Of a stretch of DNA of 64,000 nt, positions 53,996-64,000 are shown piece by piece; positions within the stretch are counted from its first letter, which is position 1, and each line of letters starts with the position of its first letter. The notes beneath the pieces were generated by a model. That model saw only the letters and a list, made by a program, of their open reading frames with translations, ran no database searches and had not been told where the DNA came from. The stretch is taken from positions 101,023,628 through 101,087,627 of the forward strand of contig CM044309.1 in assembly GCA_024291935.2 (NCBI GenBank), written 5' to 3'. A program made the position numbers and the translations under genes. Source of the DNA: Okapia johnstoni (lineage: Eukaryota > Chordata > Mammalia > Artiodactyla > Giraffidae).

Positions 53996-56849
53996 ATTTG
54001 TAAAAGTATAAAATATTCACTATGAAGGAATTGGAAAATTCCTGTTGCTTTTGAAACTCATAGCTTCAAAATTTATTGACTTACGTGAACTCAGATATGT
54101 GGAACAGTAAAGGGATTTAATCTCTTGAGTTTATACATATGGTTCCTGAACCATTTGCACGTGTGTGTACATTCTTCAGAATTCTGTACACTTTGTTCTT
54201 AAATAAAAGTGGTAAAGGCCAAAGTCATGACTTGGAAAATTTTTAATTCATGTTTTTTTTTTCTTTTTTTTTCTTGTATATTCATTTTTAAGGGAAAAAC
54301 TCTAAGTTCTTGATTTTAGTAACCACCACTATAGATTTTTTTCCCCCTGTTTGGGCTATTTATCTCACTTTCTCTTAAGTAAAGAGAGGAGTGAAAAGTT
54401 GCTAGTGAAAGGTTCAGGAGAGGTTTAATAGATAATTGAACTGGTTTGTTAAAAAAGTCCAAAAAGATGTGCAATCAACTGAAGGCCTTTTTTGAGGGAC
54501 AGCTGGCCCGTTGCTATCTTTGTCTCTTATTCTTATTCTTTGTCACTTATTCCAAGACTTCTTTTCAGTCATGTCATTGTTTTGGTGACTGTAATATTCA
54601 GGCCTATTAGATAAACATGACTTTTCACATACAACATTGTAGGAATTTTTTTTTTTCAATCATCAAATGAAGTTTTAGAATCTTGAGACCCCTCAGAAGT
54701 GCAGCAAAAACTTGAGAGATTGGTGTTCTTTCCCCTTTAGTGCAGTAAATAAACTGAAGCATGATGACTATCTCAGGAATCCTGTCTCTCCTTGAATAAT
54801 AGATTTTTATCATAGAGCTGGGACGGAGGTTGGTTGGGTAACACAAATGCTGTTATTGAAAGGAAAACATATGAACATAAAGCTCTCTTCCACTGAGAGT
54901 GAAATTTATCTCCCAGGGTACAAAAAGTTGATCTTTTTCTTTCTAAATTTATAAAAAAGTTTTAGAGAGACAAAAAGAAATGATGATAAATAACTTTTAG
55001 AAACACAAATAGCAAATGACATTCAAGCCCCAGATGGCTGCTGACTTTGATAGAACCATCAACTGGATGTTAGGAGCATTTTTGTGTTGGAACTTCTGCA
55101 GGTCTTGTCCCTCTACAACCATCAGTTCCCTCTCTCCAAAGGTTTTCTCTGTAACAGTGAATAGTTAGTGTAAGAATTATTGAATAGCTGTCTTGGAAAA
55201 ACAATTGTAATTCTCTTCACCGTTAAAAAATGTGACTGGACTCTTAAAATGCTGTACTTCTGATTAAAAAAACAACAATAACCTATTATATACACCTTTC
55301 CTTTGGATTTATTCTTTACAAGTGAAGGGATTAATATTAGAACTCTTTTAATTGGGCTTAGACATCACCATGCTTCTTTCCAGAAAAATCAATGTAAAAA
55401 AAACCCCAAAAACCTTTTGTTCTCCCGTTAATTGCTACCACCTGCCTTCCATAGGCACTTGAACTGTTTTCTGGTGGTCCGAATATATACCTGGTTTTGA
55501 GCAGCAGTAGGTTAGTTTGGCACTTATTTACTTCTCACTGCCTAATGTCTTCCCATTTTCTTGCTGAATCAACTTTTTGAGCTCTCAACTTCCTTTTCAA
55601 TTGTCTTACCTCCGTGGCTGATCTGCCAGGCCTAGGGATTCAGCTTTGTTGCACCACTGCACACTTCAAAGCTATTTCAGAATTCTCACTTCAAAATTAA
55701 AATATACATTTTCTTTTCAGTGACTGAGCCGTGAAACACAATCACATGGGATAAGGAAAAAGTGGTAGAGTAGAAAAGAAAAAAAAAAAAAGCTACAACA
55801 CAGAAGCAAGTACTTCCTGGGGAATTCGCTTTCTCAAACACGTGTTTCCCAGAGCTCAGAAAACCCTGATTTCTGTGTTGTTGTATTGTTTCTTTGTTCT
55901 ACTCTGCCACTTCCTTATCCCACATGATTCCATTTCACGCCTCAGTCACCAAGTAAGAAAATGTATACTTTAGGTTAGATTTTAACTGTAAGCACATTTT
56001 GGAAGTGAGCCCCCAGTACTAAAAATGTTAGCACTTGGGGTATTAGCTAGAAGCTAGATGATAGGTTCTAAAAGACTCTTCATAATCCCAAACACAGGAG
56101 TAACTACGTAGCCTGGAGATGTAGACGATGGCTCCCTCCTCAAGCCATACATCATTTAACTAGAGTCCTGCAGGGACCAAGGGAAACTCAGCACCTGAGT
56201 TGCCTGATGTCAATGTGGGATGATTCCAGATTTCAGAACATTGCACAATTGTAAGGCTGTTGTAATGGGGATGATGTGTCCCACCACTGTGGGTTCTGAT
56301 GGGAGCCTTATTTCAAATGGTTCCATATGGTCTCTGCCTGTTGGGGGTCTTCCCTTCCTGCCATCACCCTGAAGGTGAAGATGTTCACCCTCCATTCTGA
56401 GAAGAGTTTACTAACATTCTGGGGCCATCACAGGAGGAGGGTAGGGTGAGAGGGTAGGTGGGGAGAGGAGAGTAGGGAAACTTCTGGTGTCTTTATGAGA
56501 GTCACTCCAACCCAGAGAATGCCTGGGTGATGGGTTGGCTGATGTCAGTTGGGGGTCCTCAAACTCAAGAAGGAGAGGGTGGACTCTGTGCTCTTGGCTC
56601 TAGCAATTTTCGTTTCAATCTCCCACCCTTATTGTGATCCCTTTCCCTTATTCTCTCCCATTTGAAGCTGAGGAGGGAATATTTTCTTATTTCCAAGAAC
56701 AGAAAAACATACTTTGCAGGTATGCATTTGAATCTTGCACCTTGGATTTAGGTTAGTAGATTTTCTTTCTCTCTGGAATAGTTAAATACCTTAAGCTTTT
56801 CCTGCTGGTTCTATTAAAGAAAATAATTTTTTTTTCAAAGATGTTAAAG
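53996..56849. other. Unassigned intergenic DNA
   Basis: About 2.9 kb with no gene and no confident repeat. It contains T-rich runs (54,252-54,272; 54,645-54,656), an A-run (about 55,778-55,790) and a G-rich tract at 56,439-56,463. Confidence 0.55.
56439..56463 (+). other. G-quadruplex-type G-rich tract
   Basis: Four G-runs (GGG, GGG, GGG, GGGG) with loops TA, TGAGA and TAGGT, within a wider purine-rich stretch (56,425-56,480). Meets the usual sequence rule. Folding is inference. Confidence 0.7.
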
Positions 56850-57067
56850 TGTGAAAGTTAGTCTCTCAGTTGTGTCTAACTTTTTGCAACCCCATGGACT
56901 GTTGCCTGCTAGACTGCTCTGTCTGTGGAATTTTCCAGGCAGGAATACTGGAGTGGGTTGCCATTTCCTACTTCAAGGAATCTTCCTGGCCCAGGGGTTG
57001 AACCCAAGTCTCTTGTGTCTCCTGCATTGGGAGGTGGATTCATTACCACTAGCACCACCTGGGAAGT
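56850..57067 (-). mobile_element. Bov-tA SINE (antisense)
   Basis: Starts 'gtgaaagttagtctctcagt' and ends 'actagcaccacctgggaag'. More diverged than most copies here. Confidence 0.9.
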
Positions 57068-57114
57068 GGTAAAACTCTTGCTCAGACAGTTAACAAACCC
57101 TAATTAGGTTCCTA

Positions 57115-57425
57115 GAAAATTCCCAGCTCTCTGCTAGTATTGAGAATTACAAAGAAGGGTAAAAATCTCTGCCTTTGTGGAGTTTAGAGCTGAACATGAG
57201 AAATAAACACATGAAATGATGCAGGCAACAGTAAAGTCTAAACAAATAAAGAAATAGTACAGAGCTGGGAGTGATTTATTCTCATGGAGAGAGGGAGTCA
57301 TCAGGGAAATATTTACGGAAGTGGTAAGGCCTGACCTGGGTTTTGAAGGGTACAAAGGATTTTGATGGAAGAACAAGAGAGAGGCAGGTCCATCCAAGTG
57401 GAAGGAGCATGTGCAAAGGCACAGG
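57115..57425 (-). mobile_element. L2 LINE 3'-end remnant (antisense)
   Basis: 'gcctttgtggagtttagagc', 'aaataaacacatgaaatgat' and 'gaaggagcatgtgcaaaggc' follow the same common antisense L2-like repeat as 8,728-9,178 and 36,480-36,840. Confidence 0.5.
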
Positions 57426-59239
57426 GGCTTCTCCCAACCGTCTACCCTGCCCTCCTCTGCTGGTTGCACTTGGGATCTTTGAGATCCAGAATGATTTAGG
57501 GAAAGAAGCTTAAAGCCTGCTGGAGCTTTCAGCATCTGCCTAGTGGATCTAGAGAAGTCTGAAGATTTCAGAGTAAAAAGTGACTTCTGGATACTCCAAC
57601 AAACTCTTGGGTAACTAAGTTTGGAAAGCAGTTGTTGGAATTCCACCTAACTCCGGAAGTCTACTTTTGGTCTCCAAAGTCTCTGTTCTTTGAATTGCGA
57701 TGGGTGCTGAGCACTGCTGCTCCATTCTTAGGGATGAGAGGCTAGGTAGCCCTTGGGCAGATGTCTGGTAATCAGGGTTGAACCAAGCTTGAGATGTCGA
57801 AGTGATAAACCAGCATCCATCCAGCGGACAAGAGGAATCCATGCTTTTGAATTTTTGGAAAGAAAACAAGCAACAGCAGCCCTAGTTGGTTGCTTGGCAT
57901 TGTGGAGATGCACCTGGTCCATTTGGGAAGCTTATCCAGTGCTGCCGACGGCTTCAGTGAAGTTCAGGGCACTCAGAGTTCAGCATGAACTCACTGCTGT
58001 TTCAGAGAATTCTTTGTGATCCTGTATGCTAGGACTTGGTGGACTGGACTGGCTTACCTTGGTCAGGTGATCAGCAAGTGTTGACTGAGAAGTTGGAGAA
58101 CCCCTTACGGTCCTGTTGCAAAGTTCCAAGTCACACAGAGGTATATCTGTGCAAATGGACAGCTCAGCAAGGTGGGCAACTGAGCCTAGGATGTTCAGTT
58201 TTACTAAAGTGTCTCTAGGACAGGATTTTTATTCCTTCTAAAGATAGGGTTCTATAGTTAGCAGCAACATTATGTTAGGTAGTCCTAACAGACTATAATC
58301 TGACTCTGTGCTTCAGTGATTTTTTTTTTAGCATTGATTTAAAGTATTTTAAAACCTGTTCTTGAATATATTCTTTGAAAATTGTTCAATGTCCCTTTCA
58401 TAAAAATCTATACAACAAATTCTCAAAAATGATCAGTTAATGAGAAGGACGTAACACAGGATGTAACACACCTTACCTTAGCTCTCCGGAAACTCAGAGG
58501 TCAATATTCTGATCAATTCCATCATTCTAATTTTCTAGATCTCTTGCTCTTTTATCTGTTACAAGATCCTCCTATTGTATAGGGTTTTTTTTTCATTAGT
58601 GGTTTATAATCCAATTTTACAAACAGTAGCAGCATAAAAAAAGAAATGTTCAATGAAACCATAACATTTTAAATTGTTTTACCTCATTTCTAAAACATAT
58701 ATGTGGAAACTCTTATATTAAGCACAGGTGAGGGTTCTGATTGTGGCTGCTATTCACTTGGAAGTATTATTGACAGGAAAGCACTCTCATTCATACTGGA
58801 ACGCCTATGTGGGTAGTTCCTCTGTTAAACCCTCCTAGATTAACTTGCTCATCTCAAGACACTCGTATCACTCTAAGCACTCATGTATATGTGTCTGGGT
58901 AACCATAACTGTCATTAGTTATGTATTTCATAGAACATAGAAATTTAGAGCTGGAAGGAATGTAATCACCCAAATCCCACTTAGCTGAAACGATAGATGG
59001 GCATTTTGCAACCACTAAGAGATTACAACAGAAGTTATCAAGCTGTAGGTTATTGCATGGGCTCTATGGGACTCTCTTCCAAATGTGTAGACTGGGCCTA
59101 AGAGACTCTGGGTGGTGTTTGCATTGTTCTTCCTTGAATGGCAAACAGAAACTTGGCTTTGGGACTTTCTTCTGGAAAATAAATTTTCATCTAGTTATTT
59201 GTTTCTGGTTTCTATTTATACAAAACTACCTTCCCCTCT
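57426..59239. other. Unassigned intergenic DNA
   Basis: No gene. The longest open frame nearby (170 codons, minus strand, 57,134-57,646) overlaps an L2 remnant and has no recognisable domain. A worn repeat starting 'agaaatttagagctggaagg' (about 58,938-59,010) is present, but its family was not identified. Confidence 0.5.
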
Positions 59240-59367
59240 GGAAGCCGTGATCCTTGAGGGCAGGGGCTATGTCTTAGTCATCCTTTTATTCCCCCTCTGG
59301 CACCAGCTCAAGTCCTTGCACAAAACAAACACATAATAAGTGTTGACTGACTGACTTAATGAATGGC
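59240..59367 (+). mobile_element. L2 LINE 3' end (sense)
   Basis: 'gatccttgagggcaggggct', 'atgtcttagtcatcctttta', 'aagtccttgcacaaaacaaa' and 'cataataagtgttgactgac' match the L2 3' end closely. Confidence 0.75.
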
Positions 59368-60104
59368 AGACTCTCTTTGGTAGCACTGTATGTTCATTGG
59401 AGGAAGATCTTACCTTGACATTTCTTTTCTGCTTAAAAGATGCACTGCCCACAGAGAACACAATGGACAGTGACTGACAAAAACAGAGGATACAGCTGAG
59501 TCAGTGAGCAAAGCATCATCTCATGAGGTTGGCAAGGAGCCTTAGTTGCTGCTGTCACTATCACTCCCCATCAGATAGCTGTTCAGGCAGATCCAGGCTA
59601 GCAGGGAAGAGCCAAAGCGTGCAGTGATGAACGAATCAGAAAGATGTGGTGAAGGATTTGCTGTCTGATGACAGAAATAAGGGAGCTGAAGATCATGCCA
59701 GAGTTTGAGTAGTTCTGTGTCTGGGAGGGCAGCAGAGCTGTACCTGGAGACTGTGGAAGCTGACAGGAAGTAAATTTGAGAAAATCATTTGTGGGTGGTT
59801 GTACAGAGTTGTCAGAAGCCTGGTTTCCTTCCACTTGCCTAGGGTGTGACCCCTGTCTTTGTGGTCCCAATGGTTGGGACCACAGCTCTCTGGCTGGCAT
59901 GGTGGAGTCGGGCATCAGAACAGAGGAAGGGCAAGAAGGAGGAAGACAAAGGCCAGGGGTGAAGGCTAGATGGTGAAGAGGTTTCCTGGAAGGCACACAT
60001 TTGTACTTTTAATCTCATTGGCCAGAACTTTGTTACATAACTGCATCTACTGCCAAGGAAGTTTGGGAAATGCAATGTTTTAGTAAAATACGTACGTGTG
60101 TATG
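59368..60104. other. Unassigned intergenic DNA
   Basis: No gene. The 132-codon minus-strand frame at 59,598-59,996 has no recognised product. Confidence 0.5.
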
Positions 60105-60317
60105 TATGCTCAGTCGCTTCAGTCATGTCCGATTCTTTGCCAACCCACAGACAGGTAAATTGTCAGGCTCCTCTGTCCATGGAATTTTCCCAGCAAGACT
60201 ACTGGAGTGGGTTGCCATGCCCTCCTCCAGGGAATCTTCCTGACCCAGGGATTGAGCCTGTGTCTCCTGCGTCTCCTGTATTGCAGGTGGATTCTTTATC
60301 TGATGAGCCTTGGGGCA
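60105..60317 (-). mobile_element. Bov-tA SINE (antisense)
   Basis: Starts 'gtatgctcagtcgcttcagt' and ends 'atctgatgagccttggggc'. The tRNA-like part has a small duplication ('cctgcgtctcctg'). Confidence 0.9.
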
Positions 60318-60729
60318 ACAGTCTATGTCACACAAAGCTAGACATAGAACTTGGACTCTGAATTCCTAATCCAGTGCTCTTTCAACTCTGCTAAACAACT
60401 GACGATGTGAACTCTATATTGGGGAGGCAGAAAGGAGGACTGAGAAATGCCAAAGGCTTGGTGGCACTGAGAAGCGCCCAAGGCTGGCTCTGCCATTTAT
60501 GTCTCTGTTTTACTTTAGACATAATTTCCTTTGAATTCCTGCAAAGCGGTTTGTTTATAAAATGATTTCTGAATTTCTAACAGCTAAAATATCTTGTGAT
60601 TTAGAAAAATATGGTATTAAAATCAGGTGAACAACTAGACACATCAAAGGACTATGTAGTAATTTCATGGATGGTCACTCTGGTTTGAGATTCATAATGG
60701 AGCCTCATGATTAGGCTGGATTACAAATA
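60318..60729. other. Unassigned intergenic DNA
   Basis: No gene or recognised repeat. Confidence 0.5.
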
Positions 60730-61345
60730 CACCTCTTCTCAGAGATGATTTGCCCAAAAAAAGGTGAAAGTGGTTGCCTATTCGACAACTATTTTCCCAT
60801 TTTTTCCTTGTCTACCGAATCTCAATATTATTTGAATGTTGGTCAGAAATCCTGTGGTAGCTTGACTCCAAAGTCAGCTGGCATGAATTCTCCCCTTCCT
60901 GTACATGAATGCCAGTCTTGCCTTGAGAAGTGGACTCTCTAGAATCTGGGCTGGGCTTGTTTGATCCATAGAATTTGGCAGAACAGTGTGACATAACAGA
61001 GTATGGCTGGTTCCAGACTTAGCATTACAAAGTACTTGCGGTTTCTGCCTTCTGTCTTCTATGTCTGCCCGGTAAGAAGTTTAGGCTGCTCTGCTAGAAA
61101 GAGAAGTGTGTGGAAGGGTCTTGAAGGACCAGATGTGTGAGCAGGGAAGCCATCTTGGGGAGAGCACCCCGTGGTGCCTTCAGGAGACTCCAGCCTGATT
61201 GCAGCCACACGAGAACCCCCAAAACGCCAGTCCAGTCAGCTGAGATGAGTACAGTCAGCTCACAAAACCATGAATGATATAATAGTAAATTGCTTTAAAC
61301 TTTGAAGCTTTTGGATGATTTGTCGTATAATAATAGACAACCAAA
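60730..61345 (+). mobile_element. MLT1-type LTR remnant (ERVL-MaLR)
   Basis: The right end 'aatagtaaattgctttaaac' ... 'tgatttgtcgtataataata' ... 'gacaaccaaaac' follows the MLT1 3' end. The internal 'gggaagccatcttggggaga' and 'cctgattgcagccacacgag' also fit MLT1. Strongly diverged. Confidence 0.6.
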
Positions 61346-62150
61346 ACAAACGTGCTCAGGAAAACAGCCATTTCTCAGTCCCAGAAAGTGAATCTTGTTT
61401 GGTTTAAGCCAATTTTAGTAATTCAATTCTTTGCCAAAGTATTTTATGGGAATACATTTGACTAGTTCCAGTCAATGAGGTGCTGGATGACATTTCTTTA
61501 CAGATAAAAAAAGACTTATGGGAGAAAATGTATGCACTTTTCAGTCTGACATTGTTGAGCTTACATTTGACTTCTGGAACCATGGCAGCTATATTGTGAC
61601 CATAAGGAGACAGCTCTAAGGATCAAGCCAGTAAGCTGATGATGACAAAGCAAAAAAGATGGAGGGGTTTTTGTCCTTGAAATCAGTCCCAAACCTTCCA
61701 AACCTTAGACTTCTTGTTGTTGTTGAATTGCTTAGTCGTGTCTCACTCTTTGTGACGCCATGAACTACAATATGCCAGGCTTCCCTGTCCTTCACTATCC
61801 CCCAAAGTTTGCTCAAACTCATGTCCATTGAGTCAGTGATGCCAACGAACCATCTCATCCTCTGCCTCCCCCTTCTCCTTCTGCCCTCAATCTTTCCCAG
61901 CATCAGGGTATTTTCCAATGAGTTGGCTCTTCATGTCAGGTGGCCAAAGTATTGGAGCTTCAGTTTCAGCGTCAGTCCTTCCAAAGAACATTCAGGGTTG
62001 ATTTCCTTTAGGATTGACTGGTTTGATCTCCTTGCTGTCCAAGGAACTCTCAAGAATCTTCTCCAGCACCACAGTAAACCTTTTTGGTTTAAATCAGTTT
62101 GAACTGGGTGAGTTTTCTATTACTTATAGCTGAAATCGTCCTAAGTGATA
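61346..62150 (+). mobile_element. Old LTR or transposon remnant split by Bov-A
   Basis: 'ggtttaagccaattttagta' on the left, and 'gtttgaactgggtgagtttt' with 'agctgaaatcgtcctaagtg' on the right, look like parts of old mammalian LTRs. The family is not identified. The Bov-A element at 61,714-62,073 interrupts it. Confidence 0.35.
61714..62073 (-). mobile_element. Bov-A/BovB-derived element (antisense)
   Basis: 'tgttgttgaattgcttagtc' through 'gtttgctcaaactcatgtcc' to 'ctcaagaatcttctccagca' is an antisense BovB 3' segment, shorter than the copy at 12,081. The 97- and 100-codon frames are repeat translations. Confidence 0.88.
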
Positions 62151-62929
62151 CAGTGGAAAAGGAAATCTCTCTAGCACTGCCTTCCACTGATGCAGAAAGA
62201 AAAACATTGAAATGACTAAGTCTCTCCTCTTTCTTTTATCCGACTGTGGGTTCCGGAGAAGACAGGCCTTCCAGATTCTTGGATGTGCAGAGGTAGTAGC
62301 CGGGGAGTGGGTGAGACCCTAAGTTGCTTTGTATAATGAAATGAAAGGATTTGTGTTTTGAGAGAAAGGAGTAGAGTGCAGGGAACCTGGGGGAGAGGTG
62401 GAAAGTCTTGAGCCCAGATGTGAGCTTGTGTGTGTCTGTGTGTGTGAACGGGGGAATGAAAGATAGGAGGGGGAGCTGGAATTTAAGGAGAAAGATGTGA
62501 AAATCTGGTAATACGAAGCCTTTACTGCGTGTGAGGATGGGCGCCAGGCTCTAGGGTGGAGCAGAAGAGATGAAGTACAAGTGAAAAAGGGAGTTAGAGG
62601 AAGAGAAGTCAAAGCTAGAGGCGGCTTGGAGGAATTGTGAGTGCTGAAAGAATGTTGGGTGTGGGGGTTGGGAAGCTGACATGTCAGGTTTTTTTTTTTT
62701 TTTTTTTTTCAAAAAAATCTTTAATTCTGAAAGTGCAAAATGACCTCTTTTGACATATTGATTGAAGACTAGCTTCCTAGACAACAATTATGTGCTAATA
62801 ACACATCCCCCCCCCAAGTTTCAAGTATTCAAATTGAACGCAGTTTCTTCAGGTCCTTGTTGCTGTTTAGCTCTTAGGCCTTATCAGGACTATTAATATA
62901 TCCAGGATAGCCTGCAATGACAATAAAGG
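62151..62929. other. Unassigned DNA with poly-T run
   Basis: No gene. A run of 21 T (62,689-62,709) separates a purine-rich left part from an AT-rich right part. It may be the reversed tail of an unidentified retroposon. Confidence 0.5.
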
Positions 62930-63090
62930 ATCTGAGTGACTGGGAAGCAGCATTTGTCAACAGACAGAGCTTTACCCGGAGGCCTGGTTACTTTTCACTG
63001 ACTTCCTGAGTGACCTGAGTAAGGTGCCCAGTGATTCTGAAACTCAGCCTTCTCATCCATAAACTAAATAGCCAACCTAGATCAGTTCCT
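62930..63090 (+). mobile_element. MIR SINE remnant (sense)
   Basis: 'cttcctgagtgacctgagta', 'aaactcagccttctcatcca' and 'taaactaaatagccaaccta' fit the MIR core. Confidence 0.6.
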
Positions 63091-63912
63091 TTTTTAAAAA
63101 TTAAAAATGTTTTAAAATGACAGAAAAAAAAAATGACCAAAGTGATACATTATTGTTGTTAGGAAAAAATTCAAGCAATGTGCTGGCGGACTTGCCTCTA
63201 ACATTAGCAGGTCCTGAAGCAAAAAAAAAAAAAAAAAGGCCCATGTAGTCTAAATAGCTAAAGTTTAAAAATTAAGGGTAACTACAATTTAAAATTGGAA
63301 TTGCTACCCAATTTCCACTTCTAAACAGTGATTTCTCACCTTCTTGATAATATCTGCATTTTAACCACTGTTATGGGTGGTCTTTTTCTTTGCTGTTTCG
63401 ACCTACATTTTCCTAATATGCAGAGAAGTTCATCATCTTTACGTATCTTTATTGGCCAATAGTATACCTTCTTCAGTGAATTTCCTATTTATAACCTTTG
63501 CACCCTTTTTTCTATCAGTTAGCATTTGTCATTTTTCTTACCGATTTCCAGGTGCTTTTAATGTATTGATACTAATCTAGTTCTGTGGTTTTCAAATTGC
63601 TGTCTATGAAGCTCTAAGTTTTTATGGAGCCCCAGGTTTCTGCGGAGCTGTGTGAGGCACGTTGGGGTGTGTTTCCTTGAAAATGAGAAGCAGAATAGAC
63701 AGGGCTCTGGTTCCCTCAACCCGGAGCTGGAGCAGTTCTCCTTTACTTCACTTTGAGATAAGAGCCTTTATAAGATTGCGGGTGTGTGTATTTTAAAAAA
63801 GGATCTATTGCTTAAAACAGATGTTTAAACTAGATCATCTTTAAGGATCACCACTGCTTGGAAGTACTATGATCTTTGAGTCTATGAATTAAAAACATAA
63901 TGCTATATATAT
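63091..63912. other. Unassigned intergenic DNA
   Basis: No gene. It contains an 18-A run (63,220-63,237). About 63,590-63,800 ('gtggttttcaaattgctgtc', 'gataagagcctttataagat') may be a worn hAT-type element, unassigned. Confidence 0.45.
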
Positions 63913-64000
63913 ATCAGTTCAGTTCAATCGCTCAGTTGTGTCTGACTCTTTGTGACCCCATAGACTGCAGCACGCCAGGCCTCCCTGTCCATCACCAACT
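63913..64000 (-). mobile_element. BovB/Bov-A element cut by window end
   Basis: 'tcagttcagttcaatcgctc' through 'caggcctccctgtccatcac' is the antisense 3' end of a BovB-derived element that continues beyond the window. A short TA repeat precedes it. Confidence 0.9.

Noticed and set aside
57134..57646. 170-codon minus-strand frame
   Set aside because: It overlaps an L2-like remnant, shows no domain, and nothing suggests splicing or conservation.
1..64000. CRISPR arrays, prokaryotic operons, phage or plasmid modules
   Set aside because: Repeat content and gene structure are those of a ruminant nuclear genome. No regularly spaced direct repeats were seen.

Overview
The window is mammalian nuclear DNA from a ruminant, most likely a bovid (cattle, buffalo, sheep or goat; I cannot say which). 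It carries many Bov-tA and Bov-A2 SINEs, BovB (RTE-type) LINE fragments, CHR-type tRNA SINEs and ruminant L1 3' ends. These lie over older eutherian repeats (MIR, L2, MLT1, MER5-like). There are no bacterial-type genes, operons or CRISPR arrays.

Only one host gene is supported: the 3' part of SS18, a BAF (SWI/SNF) chromatin-remodelling subunit, on the + strand. Three consecutive coding exons lie at 1503-1595, 2311-2430 and 6914-7047, with matching phases and AG/GT splice sites. They encode residues 295-410 of the 418-residue form, within the Q/P/G/Y-rich low-complexity domain. The first is the 93-nt cassette exon that distinguishes the long and short isoforms. The third ends exactly where human SS18 is joined to SSX in synovial sarcoma. 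The last exon, expected to encode only eight residues and the stop, could not be found by eye anywhere downstream.

Layout: 1-7047 is SS18 exons and introns, with a 2.1-kb BovB LINE in intron 9. 7048 to about 15.8 kb is intron 10 and is repeat-dense; 8.7-12.6 kb holds a nest of LINE, LTR and BovB insertions. About 15.8-20.8 kb is an AT-rich, SINE-free stretch with a candidate poly(A) site near 17.72 kb. About 21-35 kb mixes unique DNA, an old L1, L2, an MLT1 LTR and a dense SINE cluster. About 35-44 kb is mostly unique sequence with few repeats and one AT-rich block that looks like a possible conserved non-coding element. About 45-49 kb holds a decayed endogenous retrovirus on the minus strand: a recognisable Gag zinc knuckle and protease core, plus a CpG-rich LTR-like block. 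About 49-64 kb is gene-free DNA with further nested repeats.

No second host gene was found after SS18, so 7-64 kb is intron plus intergenic DNA. Most long open frames here are translations of SINE and LINE copies. No clearly novel biological system is present. The items most worth checking are the missing SS18 terminal exon, a 90-bp compound palindrome at 22,032-22,121, the retroviral gag-pro remnant, and several layered insertions dated by their target-site duplications (TSDs). All repeat family names come from memory of consensus sequences, not from a database search.
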